Source: Dicyema japonicum | Lineage: Eukaryota; Dicyemida; Rhombozoa; Dicyemidae | NCBI GenBank assembly: GCA_011109175.1 | Contig: RDEW01000004.1 | Coordinates: forward strand, 24,996 to 88,995 | Length of the DNA stretch: 64,000 nucleotides | Reading direction: 5' to 3' | Part shown: positions 53,740 to 64,000 of the stretch, in pieces | How the letters are laid out: every line of letters begins with the position of its first letter | Numbering within the stretch: the stretch's first letter is position 1 | Made by a program: the position numbers and the translations under genes | Notes under the pieces: generated by a model | What the model was told of the DNA's origin: nothing | What the model saw: the letters and a program-made list of their open reading frames with translations, nothing else | Databases searched by the model: none

Positions 53740-55655
53740 AGGAGGGACCTTATTCCCGAAGTGATACTGACAACATAGACAGAGAACTTTCAACTGTGAT
53801 GGAGAGATACTTATCACTTTACGCCAGGAGGAGACTCTCCGGTATCAATTATAAGAAGAGCATTAGTTTCCTTCTTCTACGCTATCTATGATTAAAGAAA
53901 GAAACCGACTGAGGAACAAACTCAGAAGATGTGTCGACTGGATGGACCGAATTACATTGACTGGTCAATTAAAGATAATCAAAAAAGCCATTGAAGAGGG
54001 AACTGGCAATAGAACAATTTTGGAGGGTCGAAACAAGCAAACTAAACACCAAAGACCCTTCGTTCTGGAAGATCTACAAAAGAATAACAGGCCAGAAGAG
54101 GAATGATATGAAAATCTCTCTGAACAAACCGGAAGGTGGATTATATTCTATGAAAGAAGTCTCAGAAATCTTTAAGAAGTAACTAGACCGTATCCAGGGA
54201 GTCAACCCGACGGAGCTGATTCCGAGGGAAAAGTTAAGAGCTTCAAAGAACTTTTTACTTATTCCCCGGACGATCTCAAAAATATGTTATGAGGATAACG
54301 ACAAAGGACGACGTGATTGCCATTAGAGCATGCAATGCTAATGCCCTTGGACATGACCATATTATAATGAGAATGTTCAAGGAAGATCCAGAGGATATGC
54401 TGCTCGTGCTGAAGAATTTATTAAACGCGAGCATAGATTATGGCTATGTCCTCAAACGCTGGAAAACCTCCATTGTCAGAATGATCCTGAAACCGGTAAA
54501 GTCGGGGAGGGACCCTTTCAACTATTGGCCGATCTGCCTCATTTGCTCTATTTCCAATATTGTTGAGCGAATTATTTTCGAGAGGCTTAACGAGCACATA
54601 GAAGAGAGTGGTTTCCTCCTCGCAGAACAATGTGGCTTCAGACCTGGGAAATCCTGCACGGATTGCATCCACCAGATGCATTAGGTGGTATTGAAAGGTC
54701 TGGAATTCAAGAGACGAGTTAACCAGATATGTTTGGACCTCTCCAAGGCTTTCGATAGAGTGTGGCATAAAGCTCTGCTATCAAGGCTAGCGGCTGCTAA
54801 CATCCAAAGGAAACTTTTCATATGGATAAAGGACTTCTTAACACGACGGACTTCCCGAATACGTGTTGGGACGAGTATGTCAAAAGAGATCTTACTGAAG
54901 AAGGGGTTCCATAGGGCTCTGTCTTGATCCCGCTTCTGTGAATGTGTTTCTATCAGACTTTCCAATTCCGCCGGATACAAACACCAAACTATTGATGTAC
55001 GCAGACGATATTCTAATTAAAGATATGTCTGGGAAGTCAATTCTATCTAAGAGAAAAATCAAGTCATTCATTGACAAGTGCAAGATCGGTGCTCCAAGAG
55101 AGGGATGAAACTCTTTATTGAGAAGTCCAGCTACTTGAGAGTTAGTCTTCTACGGAGACATCGTACGCAGTCCTACTCACTTTGTATTCCAAAAGTAAAT
55201 TCACTCCGCTACCTCGGGATAATTATCGATGGAGGAGGTTCCTTCATGGATGATATCAGACGAAGAAGGAAGAGAGCGCTACAAGCGCTTCTCTGTACGA
55301 GCAAGTTGTTCGTAAGCTTGGAGACCTTCTTGTTTATCTTCATGAGGATTATTCTACCAGAGCTACTATACGGGTGTGAAGCGTAGTTTTTCTCTCGCCA
55401 AAGAGAAGGAAAAGTCGAGAAGATCAGCAAAAAAGTTGGCCCTGAGGAAAAAGCTGTTTGATGTCCTAAGTGCAGAAGAAGACAAGATTATTGCACCGGT
55501 CAAAAATATTGTGGAGAAGAGGATCAAGGGGATCCGACGCTAGGACGAGATTAAAATGGAGATGGGTTGCATTGGAAAAGTCCAGGCTGCATAGGCGGAC
55601 TCGCTAATAACCTCCAAACTAACTCCTAATTCCTGTTGAATAAAGTGTTTTCGGT
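53740..55655 (+). mobile_element. LINE-B copy, RT half with broken frames
   Basis: Blocks in order are: linker MIKERNRLRNKLRR (53888), LNKPEGGLYSMKEVSEIFKK (54120-54180) and fingers NALGHDHIIMRMFKEDPED (54335-54390). Next come WKTSIVRMILKPVKSGRD, FRPGKSCTDCIH (54640-54680) and LDLSKAFDRVWHKALLSRL with the first catalytic Asp (54735-54790). A GVP(Q)GS-like block at 54905 is followed by LLMYADDILIKDMSGKS (54990-55040, second pair of Asp) and LRYLGIIIDGGG (55200). Stops at 54682, 55386 and others break it. The endonuclease is missing, so the copy is 5' truncated. Confidence 0.7.
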
Positions 55656-55815
55656 TCGGTATCGGTTCATACTGCTCTACAACTTGGGGACTAATTCGGA
55701 CATGGAAAACATCTAAGGGCTCAGTCAGCCTCCGAAAAATCGCAATCTTTAGAGTGCGTAGAAAAATCTAACAATCCGGGGGTGCCACAAGGGACGGAAT
55801 AATAAATTGATACAT
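55655..55815 (+). mobile_element. LINE-C 3' fragment
   Basis: CTGCTCTACAACTTGGGGAC and the later CAGCCTCCGAAAAATCGCAA parallel 48165-48200 and 48455-48500; the middle is deleted. Confidence 0.5.
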
Positions 55816-56785
55816 AAAACGTTAGAATCATGAAGATACGGTAAGTCAAACATCTGAATTATCGTGTTTATTCCTAAAATTATAAAAATAATCACGGAAA
55901 ATATTTGTAGAATGTTTTATAAGAATACGAGTTTTTTATACTTTCCCGGTTTATGTAGCATCTACAATTATATTAATAAAACTGATAATGCACAATCCCC
56001 ATCAAAACACCGACTCCTAATCCTAAGAGTAGGTGGAATCTGTAAAGACTTGATCCTTTATAAGAAGGTAGATCATTAACATCACGACCTTTTCTAACCA
56101 TTTAAATTAAATTAAATTTATTTTTGATTTTATTAAGGTATAATAAAAAACTAAATAGGGAAGTTTTACAAGAAAGCAAGGGTACTTTGTGAGGCAGCAG
56201 AGATTCTTCTCTGTGTCTAGGAGGGATACTGAAATCTCTTAATTAGTCAGTATCAACATACCAGAATTGTCAGCATCTTCCGTCAAAGATGAAAGCGTCA
56301 AAGCTGTAAACTCATGAGGTCATAATTTTTATACGACCATTTGAACGTGTGTATCGCATTTCTACTTACTAAATAAGAATATTCGAGAACAATCATTCTA
56401 AGAGACTCATTCATGATTATATTTCTACATAAGACCTCCAAAAGCCTGGGTAAGTGATGCTTGAATGGTTTTCTCAGAAGTTAGAAAGTCTTAAGAACTG
56501 TTCGGGTATAAAAAAGTTGATTATCTAAAGATCTAAGAACCCTGACGATCTCTTGACGAACCAGATAAGATTATCTTGTTTGATGCACGAATGTCTCAGT
56601 TGACAGTTCATTTTTGAACCAGTCACCATGGAAACATCAAGACTCATTTGAAGCGGATCACTGACCTTGCTGAACCGTCTCTAGTTGTAAAGGATGCTAA
56701 GCTACTTAACAGAAGGATGCAGTGAAGTGTGTCAAATATAGTAAGTAAATCTGTTTTGAAGTAAGTACTGTTAATGTTAGTGGAA
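55815..56785. other. No supported gene
   Basis: Short frames only (for example 55864-56079), none recognised. Part may be the 3' flank of the tektin gene. Confidence 0.35.
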
Positions 56786-56789
56786 GTTA

Positions 56790-58197
56790 TCAGTTAGGAT
56801 ATCCCAATAATGTTATTACATTTGGATATCTCCTCCTCACTGGTAAGAATTTATTCACGTCCACAAACAAACTCTGTTCTTTCAACTGAATTTGGTTTTC
56901 CGTAGTGACTTTGTTTCCATTCGCCTCATTCAGTGATTCTACCAATTCTGATCTCTGCTTTTTCAAATCAGACAACGCTTCCGTTATAAGTTGCCAATTA
57001 TTGACCAGTCTAAAGGTTCATATGCTCTTTTTACGTTTTTTGTGGTTCATCAAAGCACAGCTCTATTCCAGGACGTCGACTGTGAGTGTGAAGCCGGGTT
57101 TCCGCTAATTTGAGAGGACCGTCCTTTGCCTTGATTTCGCAGTCACAGTTTTTTACAGCCTCCTCAATTTTCATTATTTCCTTGTTAATCTGCAATCATC
57201 AGTGATTTTACTAATTTTAGATTATCTTTGAGATTCTGGAGAGCACTTTCTACTTGATCTATTCTCAGTCCGATCGACATTTCGATTCTATCGCTCATTT
57301 CTCTGAGATCCCTGGATATATCTGACAGAACAGAATTTACGATTCCTCTGAGTTTGGCTGATTGGTTTAACGTACTTGTGTTTCTCATAATATTATCTGC
57401 TGAATACTGAGCCCATTCCTCGGGGGAATACCTTAATTATGCAAAATATAAACTTTGGAGACACTTCCTGAGAACCAGGATATTGGATTATTGATGATGA
57501 ATCGATCGTCGTCTTTAAACAGAAATAATCCAAGTTTGCAGCAATGGACTTGTTGCTGAGATCTTCTTCCAACTCCTCTTTCCTGTCCTGGTTTGCCCTA
57601 ACATTTACTTGATTCCTTTACTTGATCTGTTCCTCACTTTCTTGTAACGTTGCGCTCATTAGCTGCTTGCATGAGTTTATAAGACAACATTCCTTTACTT
57701 TAAAGCATTCGTCAAACCTTCATCAACAGCTCCTCAACCGAATCGTCAAATCCCTCAGAGGGATCCTTAATAGTCTTGCATGAACTGTTGTCTATGTTAA
57801 TTTGTGTGGGCAAATCAAGAGAAAGGAGAGTGTACCTCAATCGGTCTCTTTGAACGGTCAAATCATCTGTCTCTTTAGCATTCCTTGCTATTTCCTTGTC
57901 CAATTCAGTCTTCCAGAAATTAATATCTTTCAGTCTGTTTTCAAACGATCTGTTGACTTCATTTATGGAGTTCTTTATTTTGTCTTTATAAAAATTCTCC
58001 TTAGTTTTCGTTTCATATCTTAATTTTTCACTGTCGCAGCGGCAGTTGAGGGACTCGTAGAATAAATTGTAGTTATTTTTATTCCATTCATTAATGTTAT
58101 TGGGAGCTTTAGCACACGTGACTGAACAGTCTATCGATCCACATCCTATGTTTGACTTATCTGGAATTTTGTAATTCGTCGCGAATATTGAACTCAT
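56790..58197 (-). CDS. Tektin, six exons
   Basis: Tektins are coiled-coil filament proteins in the walls of ciliary and flagellar doublet microtubules. From the ATG at 58197 the chain reads NNINEWNKNNYNLFYESLN and RLKDINFWKTELDKEIARNA. After splicing it continues SPEEWAQYSADNIMRNTST, LRGIVNSVLSDISRDLREM, and the family signature region RRPGIELCFDEPQ (usual RPNVELCRD). The C-terminus has EQSLFVDVNKFLPVRRR. Introns are 57693-57717 (25 bp), 57598-57621 (24), 57432-57453 (22), 57190-57211 (22) and 57010-57034 (25). Exons total 1290 bases, exactly 429 codons plus stop, the normal tektin size (about 380-450). No frame damage. The signature nonapeptide is altered at three positions (N to G, V to I, R to F). 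Which tektin subtype it is, I cannot say. Confidence 0.88.
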
Positions 58198-58595
58198 GTT
58201 GCCTAGATACTATTTTATTTTAAATATGACGATTCCAGTATTATTATCACTTCACGTGTACCAGCCAAATATCAGTATTATTCAACGTGAAGAGTGACCG
58301 TGTGAACACATCGTGGATTCAAACAGCCTTCGATTGTTCGACATTTCTTTTTCGTTAATTTTTGAAGGAAACTGATACCTTCTCACTGAATCTCACGTTT
58401 TCCATTCTGTTTATGACTCCTGCCTACGTGACGATCTTCTTTTACGATGTATGAGCCCGCCAGAGTATTCCTTATATTTGTGATTCTTTTATGATTTATC
58501 AAAAATAACCCGCTTTGAATTGCTAATAAATATCCATAATTGTGTTGTTAATTCATTACAACCCACAAACCTATGAGACATAGAAAAGTAAGTTA
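58198..58595. other. Intergenic, tektin 5' flank
   Basis: No gene seen. The minus-strand promoter of tektin should lie here, but no motif stands out. Confidence 0.35.
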
Positions 58596-58599
58596 AAAG

Positions 58600-58885
58600 A
58601 GCCAATTATTTTGTGTCCACAGGTATATTCTGAAATATAAGTCCATCCAGAATCATAGTTGTGGGAACCCCTCAAGAAATGATCAGTGGAGTGATGCCCT
58701 TAGATGTATACCTCATGAGACTGATGGATCACATGACCCCACGCTAATTGAGCAAAGAAAGACAAAAGTATAGAGAAAAGACGATTGACAAGTAATCAAT
58801 GTGGGGATTCGAATCCATAACCACTGTTACTGGTATGACATACCAACCACTAGCCTATCTGATCAGAGGTTTTAACTGCCATAAC
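58600..58885 (-). mobile_element. SINE-A copy with tRNA-like head
   Basis: On the minus strand the head is TAGGCTAGTGGTTGGTATG (A-box-like), followed by GATTCGAATCCCCAC (B-box-like). The body then matches the other SINE-A copies: GTGGGGTCATGTGATCCATC and GTTCCCACAACTATG. The left edge is decayed. Confidence 0.55.
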
Positions 58886-58889
58886 ATAG

Positions 58890-59700
58890 GTTTAATAGTT
58901 ACTCTTACATAAAGATAACTATCAACTCCCAATTCTCCCATTTTATCACAAAAAAACAATGTAGACTGTGTCGATCAATAATCCCCAATTCAATTCCCAG
59001 AAGAACGTAGTACGACTGTTCGCCTACTTAGCCTTTAAGATTTAATCCCCACATTCATGATCTCTAGTGTACACTACACACTATTTATATCATTTCTTAT
59101 CGTGTAGGACCCCACCCTGTATTACCACAAAGCGGTTCAGTTTAAATTCACACATCAGAACCATAATGGGGGTGTAAAAAAATGGGGGTGTTTCCGCATC
59201 CACACGAATCTCTAATGGTGTGAAGGTCTTTTATCTTCCAATTAAAGCGTCATTTTATAGGTTGATTGACTTTTTATTCAAACTGCCGTCAACTAACTAT
59301 AATTTACACGTGCTCAAATTTATTCACTTTGCATATCCAACTTTTCTTTATTTCAGAAAATTTAGTTAATAACCTTCCGATCCATCATCTTGAAAAAGAG
59401 GACAAAGAGTAACAGTCCAATGTCGCTGACAGTGACTACTCTCCCAAGATCATATGTAAGTCCATCTAAAGCCAGAGAAAAAACGTCCAATTTGTACAAT
59501 CCGAAGGAACCCCCACGGGATAATCAAATATAATGAGAAGATTTAATAATCCTCTTTGGTGTTATCCAGGCACTAGACGTCATTCAAACGTGGACGGTAA
59601 TAAAATCTGTAATTGAGTAACGAGAAAGATGCTCTTGATCATATAGCCACCAGAAGGGTTAACCCCTGGCAAAATTGTTAGAGCATGATAATAAGCTTCC
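58890..59700. other. No firm gene; one possible small frame
   Basis: A 37-codon plus frame begins ATGTCGCTGACAGTG at about 59419 and ends at a TAA near 59532. It is preceded by a T-rich stretch ending in AG (59340-59357). No homologue is recognised; it may be part of a small gene. Confidence 0.25.
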
Positions 59701-60045
59701 TTAGTTAGTTAAGCAACCCCAGCCTCACTAACTTGTAGGAGGCCAGCAGCTATTAAGTAGGACGCAGCAGATGTTAGTCGCTCCCATAGATTGGTCAGTT
59801 CCGGCATTGTGGAGAAACGTTGTGCCAATTCATGACATTCAAAAAGGTGATTTGTTGTCAACACGTGGAGGTTGCAAAAGAGACAGAGTATATCATATGT
59901 TGATAGATGTGGGTGGTGCCCACATCGTAGACGAGCCAGATTTACTCGGACGTCCCTTGGAAGAGAGGATTCTGATTGGTCTATTGGAGGAGGGTCAGCA
60001 AGTTTCTTACAGATCGAATAATTAGCAGGGGACACTAAAACAAAA
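59700..60045 (-). mobile_element. LINE-F C-terminus and 3' end
   Basis: The minus frame 60035-59709 reads SSLPRDVRVNLARLRCGHHP, LCLFCNLHVLTTNHLFECHE and ends LLQVSEAGVA. The Leu-Pro-Arg..Arg..Leu..Leu-Arg-x-Gly stretch followed by C..C..H..C is the usual end of I/R1/Jockey-group LINE proteins after the RT. Copies of the same end are at 33580-33850 and 41320-41400. Confidence 0.6.
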
Positions 60046-60138
60046 AATTCCCATAAAAAATTATTTTAAATTCTATATAAAATAAATAATTATCATGGGA
60101 ATATATATTATAAAAATTAAATTATAAATAATCATTAC

Positions 60139-61570
60139 ATGGAAGGTAATCTTACTCGTAGAAAACACAACAAGGTATAATTACTACTAAATCAGCCTCT
60201 CACTTCGGATGAGTCATCGGATGACCACCTGGGATTGCCAACGGAGGAAGAAATGAGAAAAATGATCCCCCAGTCGAATTTCGAGGAGATGGAATCCTTA
60301 AAAAACTTGCCAAAAAGATGGAGGAATTGGATTATCAGATTTGTGATCGGTTTCATCCTGATTCTGATATTCAGCCTGATCATATACTCCGGCCCTATCT
60401 TACTGATATTTCTAGTTAGCATCATTACTATTTAGGTCATCGTTCTACAGCTTTTGTGCTTCCACGAAATTATCTCCGTCGGCTATATCGTTTATAGAAT
60501 ACACAATCTCCCATATTTCCGAGTCCTCAGTTGGTACTTTCTGTTTGCCTCAATTACTATCTCCATGGGATGTCATTGCTCTTTTCATCTGTGATCGATT
60601 CGGTCTCAATGTAATATTCTAATTCTACGTAGAATTTGGCCACCACGTTTGTCCGCCACCACCAGTTATTCTCGTTTATTCTTTACCTGAGTGCTCTGCT
60701 GCTGTTTATTAATTCTCTGATCAAAAGCATTACACCAAACAGTTTACGCTGGTAACAGTTGTTATTATTTCAGTTCGGTTTACCCACGTGGTTCTGGTCA
60801 TTATTAGTTTTTCTACTTTCCAGATCCAAAATATGTTCAACGGGCTAATATGGTTCGTCCTCCCTGTGCTTACGATTATTGTGAACGACATTTCCGCTTA
60901 TTTTGTCGGATTCCACTTTGGGAGAACACCGCTGATCAAACTATCTCCCAAGAAACCTGGGAAGGATTTATTGGGGGATTTGTCTTACACTTATTTTCTC
61001 CGTAGTTGGAGCCAGGTTTATGGTTCCTTTTGACTACTTCATCTGCCCCGTTGATAACCTCATCATACAGCCATGCCATCGTCCATATTCTTTCAAGGAG
61101 GACTACTACACGTTTTCCTCACTGGTTGTGGTATTTAATTAGTTAGCTTGGGGGAAATGTCGTTTCTTACTATCCCTTTTACGTGGATGCTGTCATTATG
61201 GGTTTATTTGCCTCGCTTATTGCTCCTTTTGGGGGTTTCTTTGCAAGCGGATTCAAAAGAGCTTTTCGTCTTAAGGTTTTTCTTGGGTAATGCTAAGGAC
61301 TTTGGGCAAATATTTCCTGGTCATGGGGGATTCTTGGACAGATTTGACTGTCAGTTTCTGATGGGAGCGTTTGTGTATGTCTACTACAACAGTTTCATTA
61401 AGTTCGGAGTGTTTATTACGTCTAGTCGTTCGGCTGATAAAGTTTACAAGATAATAATGCATTTGAGTCCCGAGGAACAGCTGTCTATTTACCATAATTT
61501 GACACATTCTTTGATGATGAATGGTTATTTGAGTTATTTTGCTGATTATTTTACATTACAAGTCAATTAG
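60139..61570 (+). CDS. CDP-diacylglycerol synthase (phosphatidate cytidylyltransferase)
   Basis: Integral ER/mitochondrial enzyme: CTP + phosphatidate to CDP-diacylglycerol, precursor of phosphatidylinositol and phosphatidylglycerol. The start [12 protein letters not shown] is followed by [13 protein letters not shown] and a first membrane helix. Later come [17 protein letters not shown]-like [20 protein letters not shown] and [24 protein letters not shown] and [14 protein letters not shown] hold the family signature and the metal-binding Asp residues. Introns: 60175-60195, 60415-60435, 60611-60632, 60752-60773, 60982-61005, 61125-61146 and 61276-61297 (21-24 bp). It has about 426 residues, near human CDS1/2 (461/445). 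Five frame breaks occur between 60567 and 61006 (at G3, A4, T3, A3 and T3 runs), while both ends are clean. They may be consensus errors, or the gene may be dead. Confidence 0.85.
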
Positions 61571-61900
61571 GTCTGTCTTCCATCTTCCTGACACGATGTC
61601 GAAGGATTTAATTAAGTTGGACCTCATAGCACTTGTAATTGGTTGAAGGCGAGAATTCGTAAGCCCGGAAAGTACTGGACACTCAGGGACGGCGTTTTGG
61701 ATAATGTATTAACGGACTTTCCTTAGCTTTTGCTACTTTAATTAGAATCTGATTCATTGTTACCGTTAAAGTCTTTGCTCAGTGTTGCAGATGATGTGTC
61801 ACATGCATTAAGAGTCAATTGGGCGTATAATTATCTGTTTATGTGCTCAATCTATATAATTTGCTTAGTCGTCTATTTTTAATGTTTATATTAATTTGAT
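61571..61900 (+). other. Short intergenic region with a weak small-gene candidate
   Basis: ATGTCGAAGGATTTAATT at about 61596 opens MSKDLIKLDLIAL. Removing a 29-bp GT..AG stretch would continue to PGKYWTLRDGVLDN. The splice structure is speculative. The rest shows nothing. Confidence 0.2.
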
Positions 61901-61950
61901 TCATGATGGACTCTGTTTCTGTAGCAGTGGAAACTGGATACATATATAAC
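61900..61950 (+). mobile_element. SINE-A body fragment
   Basis: GGACTCTGTTTCTGTAGCAG and TGGAAACTGGATACA are the plus-orientation form of SINE-A bases at 6195-6230. It directly precedes the LINE leader. Confidence 0.5.
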
Positions 61951-61954
61951 GATT

Positions 61955-64000
61955 GTAGAGTGTCGTTATGTGGTCCACCAATTCAAAAAATTCAAAAGTA
62001 ACGCCCAGAGGGCTTCTAATGCCCTCCCGAAAAGGACCATTAGACCTTTTTCTCCCGGAGTCATTATCGACCCCCCGGCGATGTGCTTCAAAAAAGTTTA
62101 AACTTTCCTGGAGAAAACCCTCATCCAACTGTGGAGAAAGGAAGTTGACTGCTCTTCAATTGAACATCAACGGAACTAAAGGCAAAGTTAGGGAACTCCG
62201 TTCAATCCTGGGAAATCAGAAGATCGACGTGGCTATGATCCAAGAAACTAAACTCCGCATGAATGATCCCACTCCTTCATTCCCTGGATACGAGGCTATC
62301 AGGATGGACCGCAAAAAGAGAAGAGGGGGCGGACTACTTACTCTATTCAAAAAGAACCTGAAATGCAAAGACATTACTTCGGAAGTGAGGAAACTTGTTG
62401 GAAATGACGAGGTTACTGAGGCAATTGGAATCTCGCTTGGGACAACGAAAGGAAGTCTGTGTCTCGTGAATATATACTTTCCTCCTTCCGGCTCCTGCCC
62501 AAAGGACTATGTTATTCTAAACCTATAAAGATTGCTATCTACGAGGAGATCATCATATGTGGAGATTTAAACGCAAAGCACCCCGTATGGTTGTCAACCC
62601 AACAGGCCGACACGAGAGGCAAGCTATTGTTATTGAAAACGGACTCCCTAACGATGCAGAATGACCCAGCGAAAAATACAAGGACCCCACTCAGAGAGAC
62701 GGATCAGCCTACCTCTTCCGACGTAACACTCTGTTCCACATCACTTTCATCGAAACTTACCTGGTCATTCTTTTACGAAGCAAGAAGCGATCATAACCCG
62801 ATTGTGATGAAGATCAAGAGAGAAGTCAAAGTGAGGAGAACAGCTAGTTATAATTGCTGCAAATTGTATCGCGCAATCTCTGATGATAGACTGAAGAATT
62901 GTTACTTGGACAGCTTCAAATCGCTAGAAAAAGCGATCAAATAATTTACTTGCACAATCCTAGAAACAAGATCATTGCCTATTCTCAAGCATCGTCTAAA
63001 TTCCTCTGATGGTCTAGGGAAATCGGCATTGATTAAAGAAAGAAATCACCTCAAAAAGTCTAATTGGATCACATTAGAAACGAAACTCCGGATCAGAGCT
63101 CTAAACAACGAAATAAAGGCCAGAGAGTTCAAGGTTCAGAAATTGAAGTGGAATCGGATTCTTACAAGGGTAAATCGCAACCATAGTACCGGAGAAGTGT
63201 GAAAGCAAACTTTCCCTGATGATGACTATACTCAACGAGACTTAACAATTTGATAAAATTATACACAAAAATTTCGTACAAAAAACACAGGAAGTCGGAA
63301 GTGCTACTTTCTTCACGCAGAAAACTGAAGAAGGATTCTAACCCAGTTTATTTCTCGGATGAAGACGATGACTATACTCAACGAGACTTAACAATTTGAT
63401 AAAATTATACACAAAAATTTCGTACAAAAAACACAGGAAGTCGGAAGTGCTACTTTCTTCACGCAGAAAACTGAAGAAGGATTCTAACCCAGTTTATTTC
63501 TCGGATGAAGACGTGAAGAATGGGCTGCGTTTTACAAGAACAACGAACTCGGCCGGTCCCGACAACTTTCCAGTATTGTTATTGAAGAACCTTGGAGATA
63601 TGGGAGTCGGTTTTCTAACGTCGATTTTCAACTATTCAATTAATTGTAATGTAATACCGTTGTTATGGAAGCAAGTCAACATCCGATATATACTGAAACC
63701 TGGAAAACCTAAGGAAGATCCGGCATTATTTAGACTTGTGTCATTGTTATGATCCGTATCGAAAATCCTGGAGAGGCTTGTGTCTGGGAGAATCAAGGCT
63801 TTCTTACCAGAAAAGGATTTTCAACACGGATTCAAGAGCGATTGTTCTACATCAACGTACCTAAAGAAATTAACCAACTTCATTAAAGATGGATTTTCAA
63901 ACAAACCAAGGCATTTGAAAACAGTCTTATGTTTTATTGATATTAACAAGGCTTTTGATTCTATTTCGAGAAAAATATTATCAAAGAAAATTTTCCAGTC
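61955..64000 (+). mobile_element. LINE-A 5' half, cut by the window edge
   Basis: After the leader, 61968-62528 reads LTALQLNINGTKGKVREL, VAMIQETKLRMNDP and GSLCLVNIYFPPSGSCP (endonuclease start). 62540-62944 continues ICGDLNAKHPVWLSTQQAD, SSDVTLCSTSL and SDHNPIVMKIKR (active-site Asp/His blocks). 62975-63202 is the linker. 63396-63752 holds NSAGPDNFPVLLLKNLGD and VIPLLWKQVNIRYILKPG (RT fingers), then VSKILERLVSGRIKAF and LCFIDINKAFDSISRK with the first catalytic Asp near 63950. Frames slip near 62520, 62943 and 63750. A 146-bp tandem duplication lies at 63221-63512. Confidence 0.75.
63221..63512 (+). repeat. Perfect tandem duplication, two 146-bp units
   Basis: Units 63221-63366 and 63367-63512 both start GATGACTATACTCAACGAGA and end TTCTCGGATGAAGAC, with no differences seen. 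It duplicates a piece of the LINE linker. Perfect identity inside a decayed element points to a very recent event or an assembly artefact. Confidence 0.8.

Noticed and set aside
58795-58880. A functional tRNA gene on the minus strand
   Set aside because: A- and B-box-like motifs are present, but the acceptor arms do not pair convincingly and the sequence continues into a SINE body.
1-64000. CRISPR array, operon, riboswitch or bacterial gene cluster
   Set aside because: No spaced direct repeats of that type; genes carry spliceosomal introns and eukaryotic families, so prokaryotic features are not expected.

Overview
This window looks like a gene-sparse, repeat-rich stretch of a small-genome metazoan. 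The clearest clue is intron size. Six protein-coding loci (a coiled-coil protein, myosin regulatory light chain, a UPF0390/C19orf53 homologue, a PICH/ERCC6L-type SNF2 translocase, tektin, and CDP-diacylglycerol synthase) can be read only by removing GT..AG introns of about 21-29 bases. More than 30 such introns are visible. Introns of this size are known from dicyemid mesozoans, and tektin plus myosin light chain fit a ciliated, muscle-protein-bearing animal. I infer a dicyemid (Dicyema-like) origin; this is not proven.

Layout. 1.7-2.8 kb: coiled-coil gene (+). 3-21.6 kb: mostly dead non-LTR retrotransposons (LINEs), SINE-like repeats, an integrase remnant and hAT debris, with two single-N assembly joints at 12908 and 14064. 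21.8-22.3 kb: myosin regulatory light chain (+). 22.6-27 kb: LINE and hAT remnants. 27.7-28.4 kb: divergent Ras-like GTPase (-). 28.5-33.8 kb: transposon debris, including a probable 1.8 kb hAT derivative (31350-33126). 34.0-34.3 kb: UPF0390 homologue (+). 36.9-39.9 kb: the best-preserved LINE of the window (-), an endonuclease plus reverse transcriptase broken by one frameshift. 41.7-43.4 kb: a Ginger-like integrase transposon with 43-bp inverted repeats and a 5-bp target duplication, sitting just 3' of the PICH-like gene (43.5-46.0 kb, -). 46.1-55.8 kb: LINE, pogo/Tigger, SINE and other remnants. 56.8-58.2 kb: tektin (-). 59.7 kb: LINE C-terminus. 60.1-61.6 kb: CDP-diacylglycerol synthase (+). 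62-64 kb: a LINE 5' half running off the window.

At least six LINE lineages can be told apart by protein signatures. I call them A (YADD, endonuclease, close to 12.7-15.7 and 62-64 kb), B (53.7-55.6 kb), C (36.9-39.9 kb), D (variant YLDD palm, 4-5.5 kb), E (FxDD palm and restriction-like endonuclease, 22.7-23.8 kb) and F (C-terminal CCHC, 59.7 kb). Several LINEs and a tRNA-headed SINE share a 3' tail of the form GGGATCAC..TTAGTTAG..GGTTAATAATAA, as expected if the SINEs borrow LINE machinery.

The host genes are single units with no operon logic: chromosome segregation (PICH-like), cilium structure (tektin), actomyosin control (light chain), phospholipid synthesis (CDP-DAG synthase) and signalling (Ras-like). 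Some of them carry single-base frame breaks, mostly in short homopolymers. That pattern suggests consensus errors as much as decay.
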